From Mediterranea sp. (in: CFB group bacteria) (GTDB lineage Bacteria > Bacteroidota > Bacteroidia > Bacteroidales > Bacteroidaceae), in assembly GCA_031259755.1 (NCBI GenBank), contig JAIRKY010000058.1, positions 1-55,221 of the forward strand: 55,221 nt of DNA, in the 5' to 3' direction. The position numbers were made by a program, and so were the translations under genes. The notes beneath the pieces are model-generated. The model made no database searches. It had not been told where the DNA came from and worked only from the letters and a program-made list of their open reading frames with translations. Below are positions 29,803-38,381 of this stretch, piece after piece (position 1 is the stretch's first letter; every line of letters starts with the position of its first letter).

Positions 29803-31005
29803 ATGAATATAGATGTACATAAAGCGTTTGCAGAAGTATCGCGAGAGAAAGATCCTTATTTTCGTCAATATACGCATGACGCACCTATGATCATGTCGCA
29901 TGAAACTTATTTTCGTACCAAACAACTGGGAAAAATCCTGCATAAGGCGATCGGCTATTTTGTTGGGAATTACCGAAGTTTCCTGCACGTTATGCCATTG
30001 GACGAAAGGACGTTGGAAATACTTAAAATCTGCGAGAAATATCCTTTCCGAATAAATTCCTATCGTACTGATTTTGTAATTAATAAACAAAGGGAGATCA
30101 AAATCATTGAAATGACTACCCGCTTTCCATTGAATGGATATATGAGTTCCGGCTTTCTGCGTAATATAGGACAGGGTATGGCGGATGTTCTGAAACTGAA
30201 CGGGATCATTGATGATTATCCCCGCTTTTTGAACTTTCTGCAAAATGATTTTGCCCTGACCGGAAAGATTACAGCCATAAAAGGGAAAGATCGAATGAAT
30301 GATTTTAAACTCTACTCGTTGATATTCCCTAAAGCAAACATTGATTTTCGGGTGATTGAATTGGATGAGTTAGAGTATAAGATTGATTTACTGAAAGGTG
30401 CGCGTGTCATTAGTGAGTTAAATCAGCAAGAGATAAAATCATTGGCAAACAGGCATATTGACGCATTGGCCGCATTGGGGGTTTTTAATGATTTCCGGAA
30501 TATCTTTTTGATACACGACAAACGGTTCTTTAAGTTATTGACCGACCCGGCTTTTCTGGATGCCGCTCTCTCTGCGGAAGAACAAAAGATATTAAGTACG
30601 TTCACTATCCCCAGTTATACCTTACCTGGAGACAAAGCCTTTTTTGAAGAAGCTTATGCCCGTAAAGACAATTGGATACTGAAACCTCATCTATTAGGTA
30701 AAGGAGAGGGAGTGGTGGCAGGACAAGCCGTTTCGGAAGAAGATTGGAAAAAACTTTTTGAAACGGGACAAGTACAAAGCATGATACTTCAATCCATGGT
30801 TGAGCAACCGCTCTTCCCCGGAACAATAGGTAAAGAGATACGGAATGATTATGTGGTAGGAACGCTGCTCTATCTTGATAATGACTATTACGGCCCGGGG
30901 GAATATCGCGCCTCATCCTTTTGTGTTACCAATCAGGGTGACCACCGGAAAAAAGCCCAGATCGTTGCGGAAAGAGAAGAACGATTTGCCGATATAACGA
31001 TTTAA
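29803..31005 (+). CDS. Hypothetical protein, possible atypical/circularly permuted ATP-grasp-like ligase
   Basis: Intact 400-aa ORF in a tight operon; NWILKPHLLGKGEGVVAGQAVSEEDWKKLF...ILQSMVEQP resembles an ATP-grasp nucleotide-binding segment. Confidence 0.6.
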   Translation: MNIDVHKAFAEVSREKDPYFRQYTHDAPMIMSHETYFRTKQLGKILHKAIGYFVGNYRSFLHVMPLDERTLEILKICEKYPFRINSYRTDFVINKQREIKIIEMTTRFPLNGYMSSGFLRNIGQGMADVLKLNGIIDDYPRFLNFLQNDFALTGKITAIKGKDRMNDFKLYSLIFPKANIDFRVIELDELEYKIDLLKGARVISELNQQEIKSLANRHIDALAALGVFNDFRNIFLIHDKRFFKLLTDPAFLDAALSAEEQKILSTFTIPSYTLPGDKAFFEEAYARKDNWILKPHLLGKGEGVVAGQAVSEEDWKKLFETGQVQSMILQSMVEQPLFPGTIGKEIRNDYVVGTLLYLDNDYYGPGEYRASSFCVTNQGDHRKKAQIVAEREERFADITI

Positions 31006-31022
31006 TACCAGCAGCGTATCTT

Positions 31023-31952
31023 ATGAATGAAAAAGAACAAATTCTGGTAAGTATCTCTTGCGTAACTTACAATCACGAAGCTTATATTCGTGATTGTATA
31101 GATGGATTTTTAATGCAAAAGACAAATTTCAAATTTGAGATATTGATCCACGATGATGCATCGACCGATGGGACTGCCGGTATTATCCGGGAATACGAGC
31201 GGAAATACCCCGGCCTCATCAAACCGATATACCAAGTAGAAAACCAATATTCGCAAGGTATCAATCCTGGCCGGATCAATTCTGACAGAGCAATAGGCAA
31301 ATACATAGCTTATTGCGAAGGAGATGACTATTGGACAGATCCGTTAAAATTGCAAAAACAGGCTGATTTTCTGGAAAATAATCCGGAATATGGGCTTGTA
31401 TGTACGAATGTACGTGATTATTATCAAGAGACAAATGTATTTAAAGAAGCGAAGTATACCGAATCTAAAGATATAATTTATGAGGAACTGATAGATTGGG
31501 ATAGACACTTTTCCGGATCTTTCAAAATGAATGCTCTTACTGTCTGTTACCGGAAAGAGCTGTTAAATGTCATCAAGAGCGCTTTATATGTAGAATTAGA
31601 TCCCTCAAAATATTTCACAGGTGATTGTAACTTATATTTCAATATGGCGCTTGTCTCCAAAATAAGGTTCATACCGGATGTTACCGGGGTTTACCGGATT
31701 CTCAGGGAATCGATGACACATTCAAAAACGGACAAACGGCGTCTCATTGTTTTTAAGGGTAAAGTTTCGAATACGATACTGTATTACCTTGAGAATCATC
31801 CTATTCAAAACAAAAAGGTCATGTGCCGTTTGAAATTTCGCCATACGCTTGCTGTTTGTAAGTATGCGATGATCTCCGGTGATTTCAATTTTTTTCGGAG
31901 CATTCATTTACTTTCAGTTCTAAGCGCCCGGAAGAGTAAAACTAATACTTGA
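31023..31952 (+). CDS. Glycosyltransferase family 2
   Basis: VSISCVTYNHEAYIRDCIDGFLMQKTNFKFEILIHDDASTDGTAGII; YIAYCEGDDYWTDPLKLQKQADFLE. Confidence 0.94.
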   Translation: MNEKEQILVSISCVTYNHEAYIRDCIDGFLMQKTNFKFEILIHDDASTDGTAGIIREYERKYPGLIKPIYQVENQYSQGINPGRINSDRAIGKYIAYCEGDDYWTDPLKLQKQADFLENNPEYGLVCTNVRDYYQETNVFKEAKYTESKDIIYEELIDWDRHFSGSFKMNALTVCYRKELLNVIKSALYVELDPSKYFTGDCNLYFNMALVSKIRFIPDVTGVYRILRESMTHSKTDKRRLIVFKGKVSNTILYYLENHPIQNKKVMCRLKFRHTLAVCKYAMISGDFNFFRSIHLLSVLSARKSKTNT

Positions 31953-32012
31953 TTCATACTTATTTCGCAGAAATTATCTATATTTGATTATTGAAACAAA
32001 CAAAGATAAGAA

Positions 32013-32645
32013 ATGAGCGATAAATATGTGATTAACATTGGCCGTCAGTTAGGTAGTGGCGGTAAGGTAATAGGAGAAAAGCTGGCAGTGCGCCTGGGAA
32101 TATCTTTCTATGACAAAGAACTGATCAATTTAGCCTCAAAAGAAAGCGGATTGTGCAAGGAACTGTTTGAGAAGGCGGACGAAAAGCCGTCGAAAACGGT
32201 CATTGGCGGACTTTTCAGCGCGCACTTTTCATTATTTACAGACAGTTCTTTACCTTATACGAACTGTTTGAGCAACGACGCATTGTTTAAGATACAAAGC
32301 GATGTGATACGTAAGCTGGTCTCCGAAAGATCCTGTTTGTTTGTAGGACGATGCGCAGACTATATTCTACGTGAAAATCCACGCTGTGTAAACGTATTTA
32401 TAACAGCTTCCAAGGAAGATCGTATAAAAAGGCTATGCGACCTGGAACGCATATCAAAAAAGGAGGCGGAGGATGTGATTTCAAAAACGGATAAGAAACG
32501 CTCCGAATACTATAATTATTATAGTTATAAAACATGGGGAGCCGCATCTACTTACCATTTATGCATTGACTCTTCTGTTCTGGGTATTGACGAAACCGTT
32601 TTATTTATTGAAAAGTTTGCTAAAAGAAGGCTTGGACTTGAATGA
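32013..32645 (+). CDS. Cytidylate kinase-like family protein
   Basis: VINIGRQLGSGGKVIGEKLAVRLGISFYDKELI; CLFVGRCADYILRE. Confidence 0.88.
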   Translation: MSDKYVINIGRQLGSGGKVIGEKLAVRLGISFYDKELINLASKESGLCKELFEKADEKPSKTVIGGLFSAHFSLFTDSSLPYTNCLSNDALFKIQSDVIRKLVSERSCLFVGRCADYILRENPRCVNVFITASKEDRIKRLCDLERISKKEAEDVISKTDKKRSEYYNYYSYKTWGAASTYHLCIDSSVLGIDETVLFIEKFAKRRLGLE

Positions 32646-32700
32646 TTATCCAACAAAAATAGTAGCTTTGTAATAGTATTAACTCTAAAATGAATTTATT

Positions 32701-32892
32701 ATGAAAGGATTGGCAGCATTCCTGGGTGGTGTGATAGTAGGCGCCGCACTAGGTATTTTATTCGCTCCTGAAAAAGGAGAAGACACTCGCACCAGAATTG
32801 CCGAAATACTCCGCAAAAAGGGTATCAAACTTCACAGCGACGATATAGATACGCTGGTAGACGAGATTAAAGCAGAGATTAAAGGTGAATAA
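32701..32892 (+). CDS. YtxH domain-containing small protein
   Basis: AAFLGGVIVGAALGILFAPEKGEDTRTRIAE. Confidence 0.88.
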   Translation: MKGLAAFLGGVIVGAALGILFAPEKGEDTRTRIAEILRKKGIKLHSDDIDTLVDEIKAEIKGE

Positions 32893-32915
32893 AAAAGATG
32901 TAGAGCAGAACCTTC

Positions 32916-33278
32916 ATGTTTATAGACGATAACAACATTCAACGCATCCGCCGACTTGTCAAGGAATTGAAAGTGTACGTAGAGATGCAAAAGGAGTACA
33001 CCAGGCTGGAATTAACCGAAACGCTCACTATTCTTTTTTCCACATTGATATTTGCTATCGTACTTATTTTATCGGGCTTGATGGTTCTGTTCTACCTGTC
33101 TCTCTCTCTTGCCTATCTACTGGAGCCTTATGTGGGTGGGCTTCCGGTCAGTTATGCGATCATTGCGGGCATATTCCTTCTTTTCGTGGTCGTAGTTATC
33201 ATATTCCGGAAGAGGCTTATTATAAATCCAATAGCCAATCTCCTGGCTAACCTTTTTTTAAGCAATCATTCAAAATGA
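32916..33278 (+). CDS. Phage-holin-superfamily/DUF1469-like membrane protein
   Basis: Two TM helices, YVEMQKEYTRLELTETLTILFS, cluster with YtxH. Confidence 0.7.
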   Translation: MFIDDNNIQRIRRLVKELKVYVEMQKEYTRLELTETLTILFSTLIFAIVLILSGLMVLFYLSLSLAYLLEPYVGGLPVSYAIIAGIFLLFVVVVIIFRKRLIINPIANLLANLFLSNHSK

Positions 33279-33284
33279 TCAGCT

Positions 33285-33539
33285 ATGGCTATCCGTACGA
33301 ATCAAAAATATACACTAAAAGATATATCGCAACGTAAACAGAAAGTTTTGCAAGATATTCGTATTCAGCATCAGGCCATAGCCGAAACCGCACAGAAGAT
33401 TTTCGCTCCATTCCTACCATCTCCAAATCAGGGCCGGGGCTCATTGGCCAAGAAGTTCTATACGAGTATGGCTATCTTTGATGGAGTTATGATCGGCATA
33501 AAGTTATTCAAACGTATTCGAAAAATATTCAGCGCTTGA
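33285..33539 (+). CDS. Hypothetical protein linked to the YtxH/holin-like genes
   Basis: Close spacing and uninterrupted 84-aa ORF. Confidence 0.65.
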   Translation: MAIRTNQKYTLKDISQRKQKVLQDIRIQHQAIAETAQKIFAPFLPSPNQGRGSLAKKFYTSMAIFDGVMIGIKLFKRIRKIFSA

Positions 33540-33554
33540 TTTCTCCCCCCCAAA

Positions 33555-33692
33555 GAGGCCAACGTAAAAATCGAAGAGGCTAACGCGAATCTTGAAAAGC
33601 TGCCTGCGAAGATGAAACATCCCATACCCTCCCCCAAAAATAACAACGTAATAATTGCATATACCAACGTAATATTTCAATAACTTATTGAC
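33555..33692 (+). repeat. 21-bp-periodic intergenic repeat, modules A and B
   Basis: Module A cores at 33559 and 33580 (21 bp); shared TTGAAAAGCTGCCTGC at 33591; module B CAACGTAATA at 33644 and 33665 (21 bp). Confidence 0.85.
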
Positions 33693-34838
33693 TTATAAAG
33701 ATCCTTTGGTCGATGGTAAATGGAACCGGTACACATCTCTCTTCACAGCCATTTTAACAGCACGGGCGAGCGCCTTGAATATTCCTTCTATTTTATGATG
33801 TTCATTCTGCCCCTCAGCTTTAATGTTCAAGTTCATTTTGGCCGAATCGCTCAGCGATTTAAAAAAATGCAAGAACATCTCGGTAGGCATATCACCAATC
33901 TTTTCCCGCTTAAACCCGGCATCCCAAACCAACCAGGGACGACCTCCGAAATCCAGGGCCACCTGACACAAGCAGTCGTCCATGGGAAGAGCATACCCAT
34001 AACGTTCTATACCGCGTTTATCACCCAAAGCCCGATAGAGACATTCACCCAAAGCGATGGCGGTATCCTCGATGGTGTGATGCTCATCCACATTCAGGTC
34101 GCCTTTCACCTCAATCGTCAGATCTATACCCGAATGTTTACCTATTTGCTCCAGCAGGTGGTCGAAGAAGCCTAATCCGGTCGATATCCGGCAAATTCCG
34201 TTACCATCCAAATCTAACGTGACATAAATATCTGTTTCCCTGGTTGTACGGCGAACTTCCGCCTTACGCTCTCCGGCAAACAGGAATTCGGTGATCCGAT
34301 CCCAGTCTGTGGTTGCCAAAGCGCAATATTCTTCCAGGCCTTTTTCTTTTAGCTGTCCGGTGGAATCCTGCAAAAAGATAGCACGGCACCCCAGATTCTT
34401 CGCCAGTTCAACATCCGTCGCGCGGTCGCCAATAACAAAACTACCCGCCAAATCGTACTCCGGATCCTCTAAATAGTTGGTCAACATTCCGGTACGCGGC
34501 TTACGGGTAGGGGCGTTATCTTCCGGAAAGCTACGGTCGATCAGAACATCATCGAACGTTATGCCCTCTCCTTCGAACGTTTTCATGATCAGGTTATGAG
34601 CCGGCCAAAACGTCTCCTCAGGAAAAGAAGAGGTTCCCAAACCGTCCTGATTGGTTACCATTACAAACTCAAAATCAAGCGTGGAACGGATAAAACCTAA
34701 ATTCCGAAAGACTTTGGGATAAAACTCCAGTTTTCCCAAAGCATCCAACTGACGATCAACCGGAGGCTCGATCACAAGCGTTCCGTCACGATCGATAAAC
34801 AATACCTTGCGGCAAGGCGCCGCTGTCAGATTCTTCAT
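33693..34838 (-). CDS. hisB: Bifunctional histidinol-phosphatase/imidazoleglycerol-phosphate dehydratase
   Basis: [15 protein letters not shown] (HAD) plus [18 protein letters not shown] and [14 protein letters not shown]. Confidence 0.97.
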   Translation of the reverse strand: MKNLTAAPCRKVLFIDRDGTLVIEPPVDRQLDALGKLEFYPKVFRNLGFIRSTLDFEFVMVTNQDGLGTSSFPEETFWPAHNLIMKTFEGEGITFDDVLIDRSFPEDNAPTRKPRTGMLTNYLEDPEYDLAGSFVIGDRATDVELAKNLGCRAIFLQDSTGQLKEKGLEEYCALATTDWDRITEFLFAGERKAEVRRTTRETDIYVTLDLDGNGICRISTGLGFFDHLLEQIGKHSGIDLTIEVKGDLNVDEHHTIEDTAIALGECLYRALGDKRGIERYGYALPMDDCLCQVALDFGGRPWLVWDAGFKREKIGDMPTEMFLHFFKSLSDSAKMNLNIKAEGQNEHHKIEGIFKALARAVKMAVKRDVYRFHLPSTKGSL

Positions 34839-34841
34839 ACG

Positions 34842-35882
34842 TCAGGTTCTATATTTGTTCAATGCTTCAATCAACCGGACATTCTCCTCACAGGCGCCTA
34901 CGGTTATACGCAAACAGTTGCCACATAAAGCTACCGTATGACGGTTACGCACGATGATGCCTAAAGATACCAGATAATTATAGATCTTTACGGCATCGGT
35001 TACACGGACAAGGAAAAAGTTCGCATCGGATGGGAAGACTTTCTCCACACAACGAAGTTTTTCAAAGTCGCGCATTAAAGGCCCCCGTGCATCAATCAAT
35101 TCCTTTATCCAGCGCTCCGTCATGTGATATTTATTCAATACGTTCAACCCTTCTTTTTGAGTGAGCAGATTCACATTATACGGATATTTGATCTTATTGA
35201 GCAACGCGATGATATCCGGTGAAGTAAATGCCATCCCCAAGCGAATGGCGGCTGATGCCCAAGCCTTCGAGAACGTCTGGAATACGACAAGATTCGGATA
35301 CTTTCCCAAATGAGCCAACATCGAGGGAACACTGGAAAAGTCGTTATACGCTTCATCAAGTATGACTAAGCCGTCAAATCTTTTAATTACTTTTTCCACT
35401 TCATCCCGTGGCAGCTCATTACCTGTCGGATTATTGGGCGAACATAAAAAGATCAACTTCGTACGGTCGTCTGCGGCAGCCAGCAGTTTCTCCGCGGAAA
35501 ACCGGAAAGATTCGTCCAGTATGACTTTCCTGTATTCCACGTTGTTGACATCCGCGCAAACCTGATACATGCCATACGTGGGATCAATAGCTACGACATT
35601 GTCCTGTCCGGGCTCGCAAAACGCGCGAAACACCAGGTCGATGGCTTCATCGCTGCCATTTCCCAAGAAGATTTGCTCCGGAAGCACCTTCTTAAATCCG
35701 GCAAGTTTGACTTTCAACTCGTGTTGCGACGGATCAGGGTAGCGGTTATTCGGCGAATTATACGGATTTTCATTCGCGTCAAGGAACACGGAAGCAGTAA
35801 GGCCTTTATATTCGTCACGCGCGGACGAATAGGGCTTGAGGTTCCAGATATTGGGACGGGTTAGTTCCTGTAATGTTTTCAT
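34842..35882 (-). CDS. hisC: Histidinol-phosphate aminotransferase
   Basis: [48 protein letters not shown]. Confidence 0.96.
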   Translation of the reverse strand: MKTLQELTRPNIWNLKPYSSARDEYKGLTASVFLDANENPYNSPNNRYPDPSQHELKVKLAGFKKVLPEQIFLGNGSDEAIDLVFRAFCEPGQDNVVAIDPTYGMYQVCADVNNVEYRKVILDESFRFSAEKLLAAADDRTKLIFLCSPNNPTGNELPRDEVEKVIKRFDGLVILDEAYNDFSSVPSMLAHLGKYPNLVVFQTFSKAWASAAIRLGMAFTSPDIIALLNKIKYPYNVNLLTQKEGLNVLNKYHMTERWIKELIDARGPLMRDFEKLRCVEKVFPSDANFFLVRVTDAVKIYNYLVSLGIIVRNRHTVALCGNCLRITVGACEENVRLIEALNKYRT

Positions 35883-35883
35883 C

Positions 35884-37173
35884 TTATTTACGGTTTATCT
35901 CTTTTAATCTTACGGTTACAGCGTTTTTATGGGCGTCCAGTTCTTCATAGGCGGCCATTATTTCTATAGCAGGCCCTAATAGAGCTATACCTTGGCGTTG
36001 GATCTCCTGGAAAGTTATCTTTTTGATAAAACTGTCCAGGCTCACTCCGCTATATGCCCTCGCATAGCCATTTGTAGGGAGTGTATGATTCGTACCCGAC
36101 GCATAATCGCCCGCGCTTTCAGGAGTAAGATGCCCCAAGAACACAGAACCGGCGTTCGTTACTTTCTGCGCCAACTCCATATAGTTCCCGGCTTCAATGA
36201 TCAGATGTTCGGGAGCGTAGACATTCGTTAGTTCCATGGCTTCTTCCATATCCTTAACAAGTATCAACTTACTGTTTCTCAATGACATTTCGGCAATATC
36301 ACGACGTTTCAGATAGCCTAACTGACGTTCGACCTCGTACACCACATCTTTCAGCAGTTTTCCGGATGTCGTAACCAACACAGCCTGACTGTCGATCCCA
36401 TGTTCGGCTTGTGAAAGTAGATCCGCGGCAACAAATACCGGATTAGCGGTCTCATCAGCCAATACCTCTACTTCAGATGGGCCGGCGGGCATGTCGATAG
36501 CCACTTCACGAAGGCTGACAAGTTGCTTTGCAGCCGTTACATACTGATTGCCCGGGCCAAATATCTTATAGACTTTAGGAATACTTTCCGTCCCATAAGC
36601 CATAGCGGCAATGGCCTGCGCCCCACCTGCTTTAAAGATTTTACTTACACCGGCCATCCTGGCAGCAAACAGTATGGCGGAATGTATTTTTCCTTGCTTA
36701 TCAGGAGGGGCGCAAAGCACTATCTCTTTGCATCCTGCAATCTTTGCGGGAATAGCCAACATCAATACGGTAGAAAATAACGGAGCCGTTCCTCCGGGCA
36801 CATAAAGCCCTACTTTCTCAATGGCTACGGATTTCTGCCAACACGTCACGCCGTCCATCGTTTCGATCTTTTTCCCTTCAAAGCGTTGCGCGGAATGAAA
36901 GACCTCGATATTACGCTTTGCCAGATACAGCGCGGACTTCAATTCAATATTTACTTCGGCTTCCGCCTCTTTCAACTCAGACTCAGTCACCGCCAATGCT
37001 CCCAGATTCACGCTATCGAAAGTTGAAGCATATTCAAGTAATGCACGGTCTCCATCGGTTCTGACTTTTTCAATAATCGTACGAACTGTATCAAAAAGAC
37101 GTTCTGTTTCTAAGGCCGGGCGCTTTAATATTCCGGCCCATTGCTCAGGTAAAGGATATTTCAGGATTTCCAT
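35884..37173 (-). CDS. hisD: Histidinol dehydrogenase
   Basis: [57 protein letters not shown]. Confidence 0.97.
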   Translation of the reverse strand: MEILKYPLPEQWAGILKRPALETERLFDTVRTIIEKVRTDGDRALLEYASTFDSVNLGALAVTESELKEAEAEVNIELKSALYLAKRNIEVFHSAQRFEGKKIETMDGVTCWQKSVAIEKVGLYVPGGTAPLFSTVLMLAIPAKIAGCKEIVLCAPPDKQGKIHSAILFAARMAGVSKIFKAGGAQAIAAMAYGTESIPKVYKIFGPGNQYVTAAKQLVSLREVAIDMPAGPSEVEVLADETANPVFVAADLLSQAEHGIDSQAVLVTTSGKLLKDVVYEVERQLGYLKRRDIAEMSLRNSKLILVKDMEEAMELTNVYAPEHLIIEAGNYMELAQKVTNAGSVFLGHLTPESAGDYASGTNHTLPTNGYARAYSGVSLDSFIKKITFQEIQRQGIALLGPAIEIMAAYEELDAHKNAVTVRLKEINRK

Positions 37174-37244
37174 CTTAAGTTTTAGTTTTGAGTCTTGGGT
37201 TTATTGTGCAATATATACTGATTATCCGCAGGTAACTTAAAACG

Positions 37245-38099
37245 TTACAGTATCATTTTCTCTATAGGTAATACCAGTATACCTTCGGCGCCCAAGGCTT
37301 TCAACTTACCGATGATTTCCCAGAAGCGTTTTTCATCCAAAACGGTATGTACAGAACACCATCCCTCTTGTGCCAACGGCATAATGGTAGGGCTTTTCAT
37401 ACCCGGCAATACAGAGATGATCTCTTCCACTTTATCCCGTGGAGCATTCATCAACACATACTTCTTGTCTTCGGCAGCTTCTACAGCGTTCATACGGAAA
37501 AGAAGCTCATTCAGGATCTCTTTCTTCCCGGCGGTCATATTTTTATTGCCGATCAGCAGCGCTTCGGACTTCATCACGACCTCTACTTCTTTCAGACGAT
37601 TGCTGACCAGGGTTGATCCGGAACTTACAATATCAAAAATGGCATCGGCCATTCCGATACCCGGAGCCACCTCGACCGAGCCTGTTATCACGTGAATCTT
37701 GGCTTTTACCCCGTTAGCGCTCAGGAAGTCTTCCAGAATAACCGGATAAGAAGTTGCAATCTTCTTGCCATGGAACCATTCTACTCCCGGATATTCGATA
37801 TCTTTCGGCATAGCCAAAGATAAGCGGCACTTGCTGAATCCCAAACGTTTAATGATCTCAGCATTCTGTTTCTTCTCTGTGTACTCATTCTCACCAACAA
37901 TACCCAGGTCTGCTACTCCTGTCGCCACGGATTGAGGGATATCGTCATCACGCAAGAATAAGACTTCAACCGGAAAGTTCGATGACTGAACCAACAACGT
38001 ACGTTTCGACAGACTGAGTTTTATATCCGATTCAGCCAACAGATCCATGGTTTCTTCAAAAAGACGGCCTTTGGCCTGTACTGCAATTCTTAACACCAT
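37245..38099 (-). CDS. hisG: ATP phosphoribosyltransferase (long form)
   Basis: LRIAVQAKGRLFEETMDLLAESDI; ATGVADLGIVGENEY; GIGMADAIFDIVSSGSTLVSNRLKEV. Confidence 0.97.
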   Translation of the reverse strand: MVLRIAVQAKGRLFEETMDLLAESDIKLSLSKRTLLVQSSNFPVEVLFLRDDDIPQSVATGVADLGIVGENEYTEKKQNAEIIKRLGFSKCRLSLAMPKDIEYPGVEWFHGKKIATSYPVILEDFLSANGVKAKIHVITGSVEVAPGIGMADAIFDIVSSGSTLVSNRLKEVEVVMKSEALLIGNKNMTAGKKEILNELLFRMNAVEAAEDKKYVLMNAPRDKVEEIISVLPGMKSPTIMPLAQEGWCSVHTVLDEKRFWEIIGKLKALGAEGILVLPIEKMIL

Positions 38100-38146
38100 T
38101 TTATTTATGATTTAACGATTTATGACTTGAAGATCAAAAAACAAAC

Positions 38147-38171
38147 GAGGCTTACCTCACCGGTAAGCCTC
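38147..38171 (-). terminator. his attenuator terminator hairpin
   Basis: Minus strand GAGGCTTACC-GGTGA-GGTAAGCCTC followed by GTTTGTTTTTTG, between the leader ORF and hisG. Confidence 0.9.
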
Positions 38172-38208
38172 ATATCATATTATTTTATTTCATCCACATA
38201 TCATATCC

Positions 38209-38217
38209 GCCCACCGA
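38209..38217 (-). promoter_or_regulatory. Candidate antiterminator arm in his leader
   Basis: TCGGTGGGC can pair over 9 bp (with G-U pairs) with GCTTACCGG, which includes the 5' arm of the terminator. Confidence 0.6.
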
Positions 38218-38218
38218 G

Positions 38219-38263
38219 CTATTCGTTAGGTAAATGATGATGATGTGTAATTGCTATTATCAT
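38219..38263 (-). CDS. Histidine leader peptide MIIAITHHHHLPNE
   Basis: ATG ATA ATA GCA ATT ACA CAT CAT CAT CAT TTA CCT AAC GAA TAG upstream of the hisG terminator hairpin. Confidence 0.85.
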   Translation of the reverse strand: MIIAITHHHHLPNE

Positions 38264-38283
38264 AGTTTCTTGCTTTAACGTGG

Positions 38284-38315
38284 CAAATGTATGGCATTTC
38301 TTCTAATACTCCAAA
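38284..38315 (-). promoter_or_regulatory. Predicted his operon promoter
   Basis: Minus strand TTTG, 20-bp spacer, TACATTTG, about 20 bp upstream of the leader ATG. Confidence 0.7.
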
Positions 38316-38381
38316 CATTTATCACAAAAAATCACTCTTCGATATCACAAGAAGCAAGGATTAATAATCTTCTTCATTCAG

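Noticed and set aside
25424-33692. Repeats as ends of a transposon
   Set aside because: No transposase or integrase lies between them, no target-site duplication is visible, and a third copy at 308-402 points to a dispersed intergenic family.
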